Positions 33,553 through 46,831 of a stretch of DNA of 64,000 nt are shown piece after piece. This stretch comes from Mesotaenium endlicherianum (lineage: Eukaryota; Streptophyta; Zygnematophyceae; Zygnematales; Mesotaeniaceae), in contig WELA01001939.1 of NCBI GenBank assembly GCA_009602735.1, forward strand, positions 89,124 to 153,123. The letters run 5' to 3'. Every line of letters starts with the position of its first letter. The stretch's first letter is position 1. The notes beneath the pieces were generated by a model. The model had not been told where the DNA came from and did no database searches. It worked only from the letters and a program-made list of their open reading frames with translations. A program made the position numbers and the translations under genes.

Positions 33553-34534
33553 CTAAGCCTTGCCTGTTCGACCAAATTCCAGGTTCTCCTCTTCTTAGGG
33601 CTCTGGCCGGATGCACCCCGCCACGTGTCTGACCACCTGATCCAGCCACCCCTCTAGCACGTTCCTGCGCCTACTAAAGCCTCACCTTTCCAAGGGGCGA
33701 GCATCATCTCCTTGCCCGCATGACTTCCCGTTCCAGCTGAAGCCCGGAGCTGCAGCGTCCGTCCAGCTGTGGTCCATCCACTCACTCCTCCAGCACAGCA
33801 GCTTCGTGTTGGCTTGGGGCCCTCTCTGCAGAGCGGGCACCCTACCACCTTCCAGCATTCAGGGCCTGGCGTCGAGAAGTTTCTGCTAAGGCTACATTCA
33901 CTCCGTACACGCACTGGCGCGCCCTCCCCCTGTCCTCAGCCCTCAGACCCAAGGCCCGTGGAGTAAGCTTCCCCCTTAAGAGAGTGCCTGGGGCCAGGGC
34001 TGCATGACTCATGAGGAACGTAGAGCAGGGGCGCGCCCGTTGCCCGAGGGAGAGGGAGATGGTGCCACTTGGCAGTCAGCCAGCGAGCTAAGACAACGCA
34101 TGCAGAGGAGATGCCCACGCGGAGGTAGCATGAGTGTGGGGAGCGGGTTTCAGGCACAGGCTCGGACCCCGGGATTTGAGGCTCGGGACTCGGGGCTTGG
34201 CTCGGAGTTTGGGTCGGAGTGTGCGGGTGTGCGCTACGTCGCGCTCCACAACAACTTGCAAGAATCAATTTTCAAAAGCGGGGGAGTCCCCCTCAGAGCT
34301 CGCATGGGCCTGTAACACGTGTCAGGGTTTAGGGTGTGGGGTTCAAGGCGCCTGCCTCAGTGCTGGAGATGGCAAGCTCTAATGGCAAGCCCTGAGGGGC
34401 GTCATGGGTTGCAGGCAACCCGCAGCCAGGGGGGGGTGGGAAGTGTTGGGAAGGCGACAGAGCAAGCCAGGGTGCAGAGATAGGGCTTGAGGTCCAGGGT
34501 TTGGAGTTTAAGGTCTCGAGATTGGGGTTGAGAG
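33553..34534. other. Stretch without a recognised gene
   Basis: GC-rich sequence with many CACCTG-like phrases. Open frames on both strands are short and overlap. There may be intron or 3' flank of the F-box-like pseudogene at its right edge. Confidence 0.35.
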
Positions 34535-34554
34535 TTAGGGTGTAAGGGGCCTAC

Positions 34555-34845
34555 CTCTGGGCAAGAGATGGAGAGCTCCCAGAGGCCCCGTCACGGAACG
34601 CACGGAGTCCTCTATTAGGGGAGGCAGGTCCCAGCACTCACAAACCCTCAGGCCAACGAGCGAGGGGAGCGCGGGCAGCCAGGGGCGCAGGGGCGCCGCC
34701 AGGGTCTCCAGCCTGAGGCAGAGCACCCGCAGGCCTGCCAACTGCCAAGCATGGGGTGGACGGAGAAGCAGCGGGCCTTGTACGTTTCCCACAAGAGCTC
34801 AAGCGTGCAGCAGTCGAGCGGCAGCCGCCTCAAACGTTGCCTGCA
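34555..34845 (-). pseudogene. Third F-box/LRR-like copy, fragment with two frameshifts
   Basis: On the minus strand this matches the end of exon 1 of the two intact paralogues: RLRRLPLDCCTLELL, then after a frame change LAGLRVLCLRLETLAAPLRP and WLPALPSLVGLRV, then a second frame change, ending at the same exon border with GAG|GTAGG kept. The first frame change lies near 34742-34746, the second in the G run near 34585-34590. The F-box part and exon 2 were not found. It is a decayed member of the local tandem family. Confidence 0.7.
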
Positions 34846-36216
34846 AGTTGGAGTCGAGGCGAGTTGGAGTCAAGAGCCCCCAGAGTGTCGAGATAGCGGT
34901 GGAATTTGAGAGAGGCATTCTGTACTTGGCATACTTGCATCACTCAACTTTGGCGAGTGCATTTCTTTTTTTGAGAAAAGTTTTGCTACAGCACGGAATG
35001 GTGGCGGCTATCACAGCGCCGCCGAGCAGCCATCTGGCGCACCCCATTCATATCGGTATTTACGTCAATCCAGCTAGCCCACGCAGAATACACATCCATT
35101 GCTTGAGCAATTTGAATTACACGTGGGGTAAAAACCGGCTATAACCTTCATTTCTTGCTCACAGTATGTATTCAAACTTCAACGAGCACCCTCAAGCACT
35201 TAGCAAACCTGGCACACACAATGCCAAGAACAATGCAGACACACAATGCTAAGAGTATGCATACAGACAGGTGGCAGGTGGCAGACTTCATACATGGGGT
35301 ACCCATCTCAGAGCTTTTCTTTTTTTCTCAACAGCCCAGACCTGAGAGACCACCGCGTAAATTATGCAGGCTGTGTTTCAGCCCCTGGAGGCGTCACAGG
35401 GCTAGGGAAGATGATGGCCAAGCATTTCTCTTCTCGATACCTGAAGACTACATGAAAAGTCGGTCAGGAACGCATTTGTCATCCTTCGGAAAGCTCCGCT
35501 ATTAGTGGGCTGCGAAGCTTCAGTTTGAGCTCTTCACAAGATTGAAAATATTGAACGCACTGAAAGTAAGCTACTGGGACGAGGTCCCTTTCCCCCACAC
35601 AATGAGTAGGTGGAAGAACATGCCGGCCAAAACCTTCGGAACTCCCCCCGCAGCAGCAGGAGGACAGGGTACTTTCCTCACAGATGCTGCTCACATGTGA
35701 CAGATGATTGCAGCCGAGGAGGCAGCAGCATTCAAGGCACCCCACCGTGATGCACTTGGCATGAGATTATGCTGCCAGCTGGCCCAGCACCCCTCCCCTT
35801 GCTGCCGCATCATGCACCTGCCATTCAACTCCTGCTAACACTCCAGGACTCCAACTTGACCTCCTCCAAGTAACCTGAGATCTGTGACAGGCTTGCAACT
35901 GCCAGCTCGCTGTGGCTAGTGCCACCAACATTAAAGCAGCAAGCACTAAGGAACAGTTATACAGTGGTCGAACAGCTGGAGCAGCCTCCTGAGCCCTTCG
36001 TGGGCAACACTAAGCAGCTTGACTTCTTTTCCCACATCCCCCGCCCTTCTCCAGCCTCTGCAGCTCTCGCTTCTCGCCAAGGGGGCCCCCATCCCCCCGG
36101 CATCTTCCCCGCCCTCTCCCGCCGCACTCCTCGGGGCAGCCCACTTGCACAGGGGGCTCCACTATACTACTGCCTGCCCTCCTTCCTGAACTTTGAAGCA
36201 GCCGAAAGGGCGAGCA
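34846..36216. other. Stretch without a recognised gene
   Basis: No convincing exons were seen. A minus-strand frame at 35479-35745 is Cys/Ser-rich (LECCCLLGC, SSCCCGG) but has no recognisable domain. The right end should hold the 3' UTR of the F-box gene. Confidence 0.35.
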
Positions 36217-38666
<2,450 letters not shown>

Positions 38667-41600
38667 GACATTGCCGAAAGAGTAGAACGTCTTTCAGGCT
38701 AAAGAAAGCAAAAAAAACTGGTAGAATTTGAGAAGGCTGATTGACTTGGAGCCGAAGGATTTTCAGCAAGGGAAAAAACGGTGAGGTTATAATGGTAAGC
38801 TGGCGAGAGCAGAAGGTCCTCGAGTGTTCATCGCTACTGATCCTAACCAGCAACGACTAGCGAGCATACCGTCAACCCACAAAGCATCCGAGAGCAAGAA
38901 AAATTTACCTTGCGTGACATGTTCCTATAGTCCAGCTCAGTCAGAGCCTCCGTTACAGAGGAACCAGGTGACTCCATGATGCACAAGAGTTGCACAAGAG
39001 GGAAATTTGTCATTTTTTCACAATCGTGATCGACTTGTGTTTGGAACCACGTTTTCGGTCCGAGCTAGTGTTATTAGCTCTAGGAGTCACATCCATCGTT
39101 CACCTCATCTTGTATAAATAATGGCGTGAAGCTCGGGGAAGTCGCACATACCGCACCCTGCATGCAAGACCAGACAAGTTCTGCACTTCCGAACTGCACT
39201 TTCTGTTGTGGCGTATTCAGATTAGTGTTAATTTAGGTTAATCTAGATTGTCGAGGTTCTCTTTGACTTTATTGACTATGTTGACTACCGGCCACTGATT
39301 GGTATATGTGTCGGCTCTGCCACCCTACCTTTTACTTGCGATGTCACTCCATGGGACTTGGATGGACTCGATAAGACTCAATTACCCTATGGTAATAATT
39401 AACTGTTTTTGGAAAAGCTAAGCGGATCGAGAGTTAAGAAGCACCTGTCATGAATTATAAGCGTACCACGGCCATTGTTATATATCGATTACGAGCAAAC
39501 TGCATGACGGAATCACGTAAGCTGGCCAAGCATATGTTCACTTTCCAGGGCTCTCACTCCACGCTCTGAATAACTCTATATAGCAATCATCAATCCAGGA
39601 AAGTCCTGTCCTGCTGGCCACGGACCTCCTACAAACTCCTGTGGCTACTCGCTCATAGGCACCTAATTACAATATTCATATGGAATCCAACCGCAGTCCT
39701 CCCGCTCAGAGCAACGCTGGTCTCTGAATGCAGGAGGCAGCGGCACCAACATGCACCAGCAACAACCTCAATCTGCCCCCTTTCCCTCGGAACTCCAGCA
39801 TCTCACTAGCTTAGTGAACTAAATTATAAGCTGCAGCTTTACCATACCATCCAGCACAGCTACGTCTGCATGGATTTCTGAGGCGAGCATTCCCTGTCTG
39901 CACGCCTTACCAGGCAGACCTTAATAAGACCCTGGGTTGTTTTCACGCTGATGCCCGGGCCTTAACCTGTACTGCCAAAGGCTCGCCAGCTTGAGCATGG
40001 TCTGGCTGTGGTTGAGGACGGTAGACCGTGAAGACTCTCTAAGAAAGAAGGGGATGGCGCCACCTGGAAGGCATGCAAGGTTGGCGCTGGTGGGTAACAC
40101 ACACTCATGCAGAGGGAGCTAGCTGCTGCTGACCTAGCGGTGGTGATGCTGCCCACCTCGCCTTAGAGGAGGCAAGGAAAGTATCAACAGGACAATGGGA
40201 GCAGAGTCGACCACCTGGCAGCCTATACTGTGTGCATGGATCCCGACACCGTCTTCATTCTCATCAGTGCAGGTGCGTTTTGTTGTCCATAAACCCTGAT
40301 CTGCTCAAACCCCTATCCCCTGAGAGCTGCCCTGATGTGTATGCATCCACCCCATGTCCATTCCAGGGGCCAGCGCTGCTCAACTCTTCCGCATTTCAAA
40401 CCCGAAACCTTCAGAGGTAACTAAATTTTTGAGACAGCACGGGAGACAGGCAGTCCAGGAGGAGGAGAAACTTCTACTCCTGAAAACCCAAATCTCCCCT
40501 CAGCCCCTCGCCCTAAACTCGTATCTCGGCCTAAACCCTCCAATTTCCAACTTTCAAGCCTCGACCGTGGACGCACTCGTGCTCCTAGCATCATCACCCG
40601 GTGGGGCGGGGCTCGACAAGATGCAGCTTAGGGGGAGTGGGGGGTACCACGCCCTCTCCTCTTTGGCCTCTCTGTTTGTTGCAATGCTGCACCTTGAGCC
40701 TGACTCCACTCTCTGAGATGGATGTTCTCAATATTCTTTGCCAGCCCTTGCTCACCCTTCTTACGTCTCATTCTCCTCACACCACTCCTCCTCCCCCTCC
40801 TCCTCCCCCTGGGCTTCCCCCCCCCCTTCCTCCTGCCCCCTCCCGCTTTCTCTCTGGCCCCCGCACCAGAGAAAACACCTGAGACCAGAAAATGCAAACC
40901 CCGACGAAGACAAACCTATGAGGGAAACCCTTAAGGCTCAAACCCTTTCAGCCTAGAGCTTGGAGGCTTGACTGAGCCTGTTTGTGTGGGGGGGTGTACG
41001 CGCATGCAGGTCCGCGTGAGGCTGTGACTTTGTGAGCAGGAACGCCTAGTGCAGGGCAAGGGGACACGAGCGGAGCGAAGCGATGGCTGCACATTCTGCA
41101 GCATGCTCGCTGTCGCAACACCTGGCTGCCCGGTTTGCCCTCCACCTGGCACCCCTTCCCCTCTCCCCTGCAGCCAAGGAGCTGAGTGAGTGCGTGAGTG
41201 AGTGGGTGAGCCCACGTATGGCATACACAGGAGGGATGATTGACTTCCTCCTTCCGTGAAGCTCGTTGTGCTCCGCTGTGATGGTTACGGCAAAAGGAGG
41301 CCGGGGGGGGCTGGGGAGAGGAGGAAAGAAGGGGGGAGGGTGGGGGNAGGTGGCGAGCAGCTGCAGCTTGGCCGTGTGCCGAGGGAGGGCCCCGCAGGCG
41401 GATGGGGGTGCAAGCGCTTGTATGTGCTTGTGCTCGTGCGCGTGCGGGTGCGCATGCCAGCAAGTGCGCTCAAAACGGAATGTGCGCCCAGAGCCCTTCG
41501 GGCTGGTTCTCCACATTCTTGCGTGCGCGTGCGTGTGCATGCTTGCGCGCGTGTGTGCATGCTCGTGCTTGTGCGTTCAGGTACTCATGTGCGTGTGTGT

Positions 41601-43020
41601 GTCCGCGTGTCTGCGTGCGTGCGCATGTGCGCGTGTGCGTTTTGTGAGACGAATTGTGCTGGGCTTGTGGAATGTGTGCATGCGTGCAGGTGCACGCGCC
41701 TGTGCGCGTGCCCACGTGCGCGTGCACGCATGAACAGGCGGCAAATGAGGGCTTAGGCTCAAGGGCACGATCTGTACTTCCTGTCGTAGACCACTTTTGG
41801 AGCACGCTACTTGGTGCATGTTTGTAGGGAGCACGTATAGAAGGAAAATGTAACGCTGAGGATGAATTTTTTTGCGATTTGAGAGATTGCGCGCGTTATG
41901 CGTTTGAGTTTCAAAAAGGCACCCGGCTTGTACGAAGTTGCAAATATACTTTTTGAGTCACTTCTATGTAGCAGTTGGCATGTTTGCTCTTTGAGAAATG
42001 TAGGTGCTGTTGCCTTCGGGTATGATGATGTCATGCCACAAAATTGGAGGCCGAAGAGCACCAAAGCAGGTATTTCTTAGTTGTTGGGGTGGTGTCTCAA
42101 TTCACTTGCATCCCCAGAAGTCCTACTGAATCGACTTAATAATCTATGGATCACCTCAAGCGCATGTGCTCGAACTCCTGCAAGTTACTGCTCCATTTGC
42201 AGCACTGAGGAGCCAGGTACATGACGCCTTTTTCAACATTGTCTTAAATTCAGCAAGCAAGCGCACGCAAGTCACACATCCTTCCATTTTTCAAACGATG
42301 TGAGAGAGAGGTGTTATTGCCCTAGCTCCCCTCATACGCGCGCGCACACACAAATAAAATCACCCATAGAAGCGCACACACACCTATACCCCGCGTTTAT
42401 TTGCACCTTGCACAAAGCTTATATTTTAGCAGGCACATGCAATACCAACAGAAAATGACTGCATTGAAAGCGTACATGACATAGATGTAGGCTTGTTTAC
42501 GTTCAGCCAAACCACATGTATTGTGCAGGCTGGCACTCAGTCCAGGTCAACTGGCTGTCCAAAGTAACTCTACATTCTTTACCTGGAAAGTAAAAACAAT
42601 ATTGGTCTGGAGTGTAGCACCCTCAGTCAAAAACTCAGGATCACCTCTAAATCTATGATACACAGAGCTCGAGTGCAAGCTGAAATTATAGTACACCAAG
42701 ATTGGACCCAAGTCTGCCATATACAAGTATGCCAGAGAAACCCAGAGCCGAGTATGCCAGAGAAAACCACAGCCGAGAGTAATATTGACGTCGATCTCCC
42801 ATCATAGCACATCAAGTACACGGCTTGGCGTACTTCTCAGAATCTTTCATAGCAACAGCTGAATCCGCGACACCATAGGTTCCTTGCCATGCATTTGAAG
42901 ACAAAGCCAGCCCAGCGCCCCTCAATATTGAAGTAATTCACCTGCCACTCAATCTCGGCCAACTGCAAGATCACATTCTCCAAGCAAGGTCTCGACTCTT
43001 AACAGCCTTACAGCAGCCAG
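38667..43020. other. Stretch without a recognised gene
   Basis: Contains a TATA-like box at 39113-39120 (plus strand, TATAAATA) with no convincing gene after it, C-rich sequence at 40780-40860, an isolated N at 41347, and TG/CG-alternating tracts at 41400-41740. Open frames are compositional. The left edge should hold the promoter of F-box copy 1, the right edge the 3' UTR of copy 2. Confidence 0.35.
41400..41740. repeat. TG/CG-alternating tract
   Basis: Repeated GTGCGTGCG/GTGTGC sequence with strong purine-pyrimidine alternation. Cys/Val/Arg- and His/Thr-rich open frames on the two strands are due to composition. Confidence 0.7.
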
Positions 43021-44757
43021 CTAAGGTGGGCTCCTTGAGGCGAGGGAGGTGCAAATTGAGCACGGCTCAAATGCAAGAGAGCTTGAGGAGTTGCGCCTGG
43101 AGTCCTTGAACAGCTGCGTGGCATTGCCAGGTGGCAGCCTGAGGCAGGGGCACCCGTGGGCAACAGCGGCGGCGTACTCCCCATGGCTGTCGTACCAGCG
43201 GGGCTCGAAGGAGCCCCTGCATGTGCACCTCAAAGATACCGCCACGTGGCGCTCCAGGGTGAGCAGGCCGCCGACAAGGGTAAGCAGCTGGCAAGAGCGC
43301 AGTACGAGCTTCTGGAGCGTCCAAGTGTTCGCTTCACAGATGTGCCAAATGTGCTCACTTTTATGAATAAATGCGGCTTCGACCACGGACAATGAAAGGG
43401 AGGTTAGCTGAGTGAGATACTCAAGATGGGGCCATTTCATGTCGTGAGAGATATTCATTTCCAAGTTGCGGAGGCTGGGTGTGAATGCAAAACAGTCGGG
43501 CTCGGTTCTCTTCATAACATCCATAGTGAGGTCCTCCAGGAGGGGCAATAGCCTTGCAAATTTGCGAGTGGCCATAAGGGAAATTTTCAACTTCTGGAGA
43601 GTAGAGCTTAGCAATAGGGGGCTCCTCAAATACCCGGACCCAAAGAGGCCCCCAGAAATCCAGCGAATCTCTAGAGCCGTCAGATGGCTCATTCTGGAGA
43701 GCAAGTCCACCACCGGATCGCGCATCTGGAAGAGGAGCAGTATAGCCGGAGCAAAAATTGACCATCAGGAGCGGGTTCAAGGTCAAGGTCCAATCCAGAC
43801 TCCAGAGCACACGGGCAAGCATTTACAAAGAGCACAAAGGCATACAACAAGGGACAAAAGGCATGATGGGGCAATAAGTCTTGAAAAATCTCTCAAGGTG
43901 CTTACCGCAACAGAATGGATCGTGAGATCCCTCAAGCCCGTCATGGAGCTCACGGAGTCCACAACCTGGGGAAGGTGATCAGGATTAAGCCGGATTTTCA
44001 AGCCTGCAAAAGCGGGGAGCGTGGCCAGCCACAGAGGCAGAGGAACCCTGGAATCATTTGCCCTGATGTGGAGCTCCTGAAGGCTTGCCAGCTGGCCAAG
44101 TGTGGGGCTGATGGAGAGGCATCGACCTCCAACAATTCTTCTACAGAGCATGAAAGTGTGGAAGTCGAATGTCAGCTTCTTCAGACATATCTGTTTGGTG
44201 AAGTCCATCTTCTTCAGGCCCTCCAAATAGTGCAAGTACTCTAAGTTGGGGAAGTAGCTGCGAGAGTTTTCATGAAAACCGTCAAAGCCCAAATAGAGCT
44301 CCCGAATGTCTGTGTTGATGGAAAGAAACTCCGGCAGGTAGTCCAGGACCTCGGAAGCGCCACTCAGAGTCAAATGAATTGACACGAGAAGAGGAAACCC
44401 CGTGGCCAGCCCTCTCATTAATGGCGTCATGCACCATGGTATATAAGATTGATGCACGGCAGATTGATGCACGGAAATGTGAGTCACATTTCTCCAAGAG
44501 CGCAGCTGGTGGAGCGCCAGATCAACACCAGCCAAATTTTCCAAGGTAGCACGCTTGCACTTGGACACCATTACAGCACGCCACCTGGTGCACACGCCGC
44601 TCAAGCTTCTGACTTGGGCCTGGTTGATACGCTCTTCACGGCTTTCAGTATCACAATAGATGCACGCCGATAGCAAAATTGGCTCCAGTATTCCGTCTGG
44701 CAAATCTGATATGCTGACCACTGATTGTGTAACTGATTGCGTAACTGCTTGCGCCAT
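43021..44757 (-). CDS. F-box/LRR-like protein, copy 2 (2 exons)
   Basis: Exon 1 is 44757-43906 (284 codons) and exon 2 is 43725-43021 (234 codons plus stop), joined in phase 0 across GCG|GTAAG ... TTCCAG, giving 518 codons. Same order as copy 1: F-box (ISDLPDGILEPILL, VCTRWRAVMVSKCKR), leucine-rich segments (LGQLASLQELHIRA, VPLPLWLATLPAFAGLKI) and the shared C-terminal block (LRCTCRG, RWYDSHGEYAAA, TQLFKD). The intron is 180 bp against 824 bp in copy 1, partly because copy 1 contains the poly-G run. The two proteins are clearly paralogous but well diverged. It probably acts as an SCF adaptor. A young chromovirus starts 254 bp upstream of the start codon and could affect its promoter. Confidence 0.78.
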
Positions 44758-45005
44758 TTTAAGTGCTCCTGGTTGTCAAAGTATCAATGGAAAAAACAGT
44801 GTCAAGAAAATGTAAAAAAGCTAAGAGTGCAAGCCATGTTTATTGTGGAACTAAATTACTCATTACGTAAATTATTCAATGGACCACAAAGATGAAGTAC
44901 AATCATCAGCACATATGACAAAGAAGATGGTCCACTCTTGTTCCCTGCTGAAGTTTTTTAAGAAGGCTAAATGTATAAGCTACAGGCCTCAAACTATCAT
45001 CCTTT

Positions 45006-45010
45006 GTGAC
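45006..45010. repeat. Target site duplication of the intact chromovirus
   Basis: GTGAC at 45006-45010 and again at 51691-51695 directly flank the two LTRs, showing a clean insertion. Confidence 0.9.
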
Positions 45011-45513
45011 TGTAGTGATTTGAGTTATTATATATTAGTTCGCATATATTTTAATGTTTTCAAATATATTTGGAGTAGTATTGTGTGGAGTCAAGTGTGA
45101 ATAGGTACTCTAGTAACTTGGTTCATGTCCTTTGAACCTTCCAAGGCATTTTCGAAGTTAGAGGAAAGACCTAGAAGAACTCCATGTGGCAAAAGTCAGA
45201 TGTGCCATTTTTAGGTCAAAAGGACATGTGTACATTATTCTAGAAAGAGGTGGCAAGTTTTGGGATGTGTTGGGTGCCAACACATCAACATACACCTTCC
45301 TAGAAATTACTTATGTAGCAAGTATATAAACAAGAGCTAGAACATAGAAAGACATTCCAGAATCACTCTTGTACTTGCCAAAATCCAGAAATATATTAAC
45401 TTTCAAGAAGCCATCTCTCTTTCAAGAAGCTACCACTTGTGTTCAAAGATCCTTGTCTTGAATAGATAAAGTATTCTGTTTTACTAAGTACTTTATCTAT
45501 CTGTTTCACTACA
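45011..45513 (+). repeat. 5' LTR of chromovirus
   Basis: 503 bp, begins TGTAGTGATTTGAGT and ends TTTCACTACA. A TATA-like TATATAAA at 45323-45330 is a likely core promoter. Confidence 0.95.
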
Positions 45514-45514
45514 G

Positions 45515-45526
45515 TGGTATCGGAGC
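45515..45526 (+). other. Primer-binding site (initiator tRNA-Met type)
   Basis: TGGTATCGGAGC starts one base after the 5' LTR. It matches the usual plant initiator tRNA-Met site except for G in place of A at the eighth base. The copia element and the decayed chromovirus carry the same variant. Confidence 0.85.
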
Positions 45527-45550
45527 TAGGCACTTTGGTAGCACAAGAAG

Positions 45551-46831
45551 ATGGCCGATCCTCAAGACCAACAGCAAGCTTTCGAAGGAAGCCCTTCCTC
45601 TCCAAGACACCCTCCTCCAGCGCCGATGGGAGAGCCCACTCAAGAAAATCTGCAACAACAAGAAGCACCACAAGGAGGAGCACACCCTCCTCCAGCGTCG
45701 ATGGGAGAGCCTACTCAAGGAAATCTGCAACAACAAGAAGCACCACAAGGAGGAGCACCGTCAAATCCCGTGGCAGCCGCTATAGCAAAGTTGACCCCAC
45801 CACAAGGAGTTCCCGCAAATGAGTGGGCAGCCTTCCTAATGACCGTCCACAACCAAGTGGGCTTGGCCACCTATGAAGCAACCGTGCAAGCGTCAAGAGA
45901 AGCTATGGCTGCCATGGTTGCCCCTATTGCGAGCAATGCTCAAAATCCAGCCCCGGCTCAAGCGCCTCCACAAGAGCCAACGAGAGCAAGGAAACTCATC
46001 AAGCCCGGCAAACCCGACACTTTCAACCCCGGGAAAGGTGCCAACCTGAATTTATGGCTCTACCAAGTGGAGACGTACCTCGCGTTCCTTGAAGTACCCG
46101 AGGAGGACTACGTTCCCTTTGCCGTTACCTTACTTAGAGGAGCAGCAACATCATGGTGGCGTAACTATCAAGCGGCTATATATCAAGCTATGGCGCACCC
46201 CATGCTCGGCCAAGAGCCCCCACCATCATATGCAAGATGGGCAGATTTTCGTGAGGCCCTCAAGAAGCAATTCATGCCCATCAATGCGGAGAAGATTGCC
46301 CGAGGAAAGCTCCACCATCTCAAGCAAACGACGTCCGTTCAAGAGTATACATCCAGATTTCACGCCCTCACTCTTGAGATCCCCAACATGTCTCTCGAGG
46401 AGAAGATTGACCGTTACATCTTTGGCCTCAAACCCAAGGTGGCAAAGGAAGTGGAGTTACGCGACTTGACGGACTTCTCAAAGATCATTGAAGTGGCCCA
46501 AAAGGTGGATACCTTGGATTTCAAGCACTCCGTGCCTTCATCTTCACGGGTACCGACGACGCGGGTGTACGCAGCCCCTTCCACATCCGAATCTGGACCC
46601 ACACCCATGGAAATCGGAGTTATTAAAAGGGACCCCGCGGCTGCCCGGAAGAGTGGAAGACCCTCCAATGACACTTATGATGCAAGAAACCAGCAAGGAG
46701 TGAAAGCAAGACTCTCCCCGGCTGAAAAAGAAGCTCTCATGACGGCTGGACTATGCTTCTATTGCAAGGAAAAGGGCCATCGTGCACTTTCATGCCCCAA
46801 AAAGTTGTCAAAAAACGGACAGCGCCGGTAG
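45551..46831 (+). CDS. gag: Chromovirus Gag
   Basis: 426 codons from the first ATG after the primer-binding site. A Pro/Gln-rich N-terminal part contains a duplicated [11 protein letters not shown]-type segment. The retrotransposon Gag domain lies in the middle ([32 protein letters not shown], about residues 160-300), with a C-terminal zinc knuckle C-x2-C-x4-H-x4-C ([14 protein letters not shown]). It forms virus-like particles in the cytoplasm and packages element RNA. Its 3' end overlaps pol by 79 bases in another frame. Confidence 0.9.
   Translation: MADPQDQQQAFEGSPSSPRHPPPAPMGEPTQENLQQQEAPQGGAHPPPASMGEPTQGNLQQQEAPQGGAPSNPVAAAIAKLTPPQGVPANEWAAFLMTVHNQVGLATYEATVQASREAMAAMVAPIASNAQNPAPAQAPPQEPTRARKLIKPGKPDTFNPGKGANLNLWLYQVETYLAFLEVPEEDYVPFAVTLLRGAATSWWRNYQAAIYQAMAHPMLGQEPPPSYARWADFREALKKQFMPINAEKIARGKLHHLKQTTSVQEYTSRFHALTLEIPNMSLEEKIDRYIFGLKPKVAKEVELRDLTDFSKIIEVAQKVDTLDFKHSVPSSSRVPTTRVYAAPSTSESGPTPMEIGVIKRDPAAARKSGRPSNDTYDARNQQGVKARLSPAEKEALMTAGLCFYCKEKGHRALSCPKKLSKNGQRR

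Noticed and set aside
32242-33632. Gln/Ser/Pro-rich open frames duplicated on both strands
   Set aside because: They arise from the palindrome arms and CAG runs; no domain, splice context or independent support.
39113-39120. TATAAATA box as evidence for a plus-strand gene at 39-41 kb
   Set aside because: No convincing exons follow; the motif alone is insufficient.
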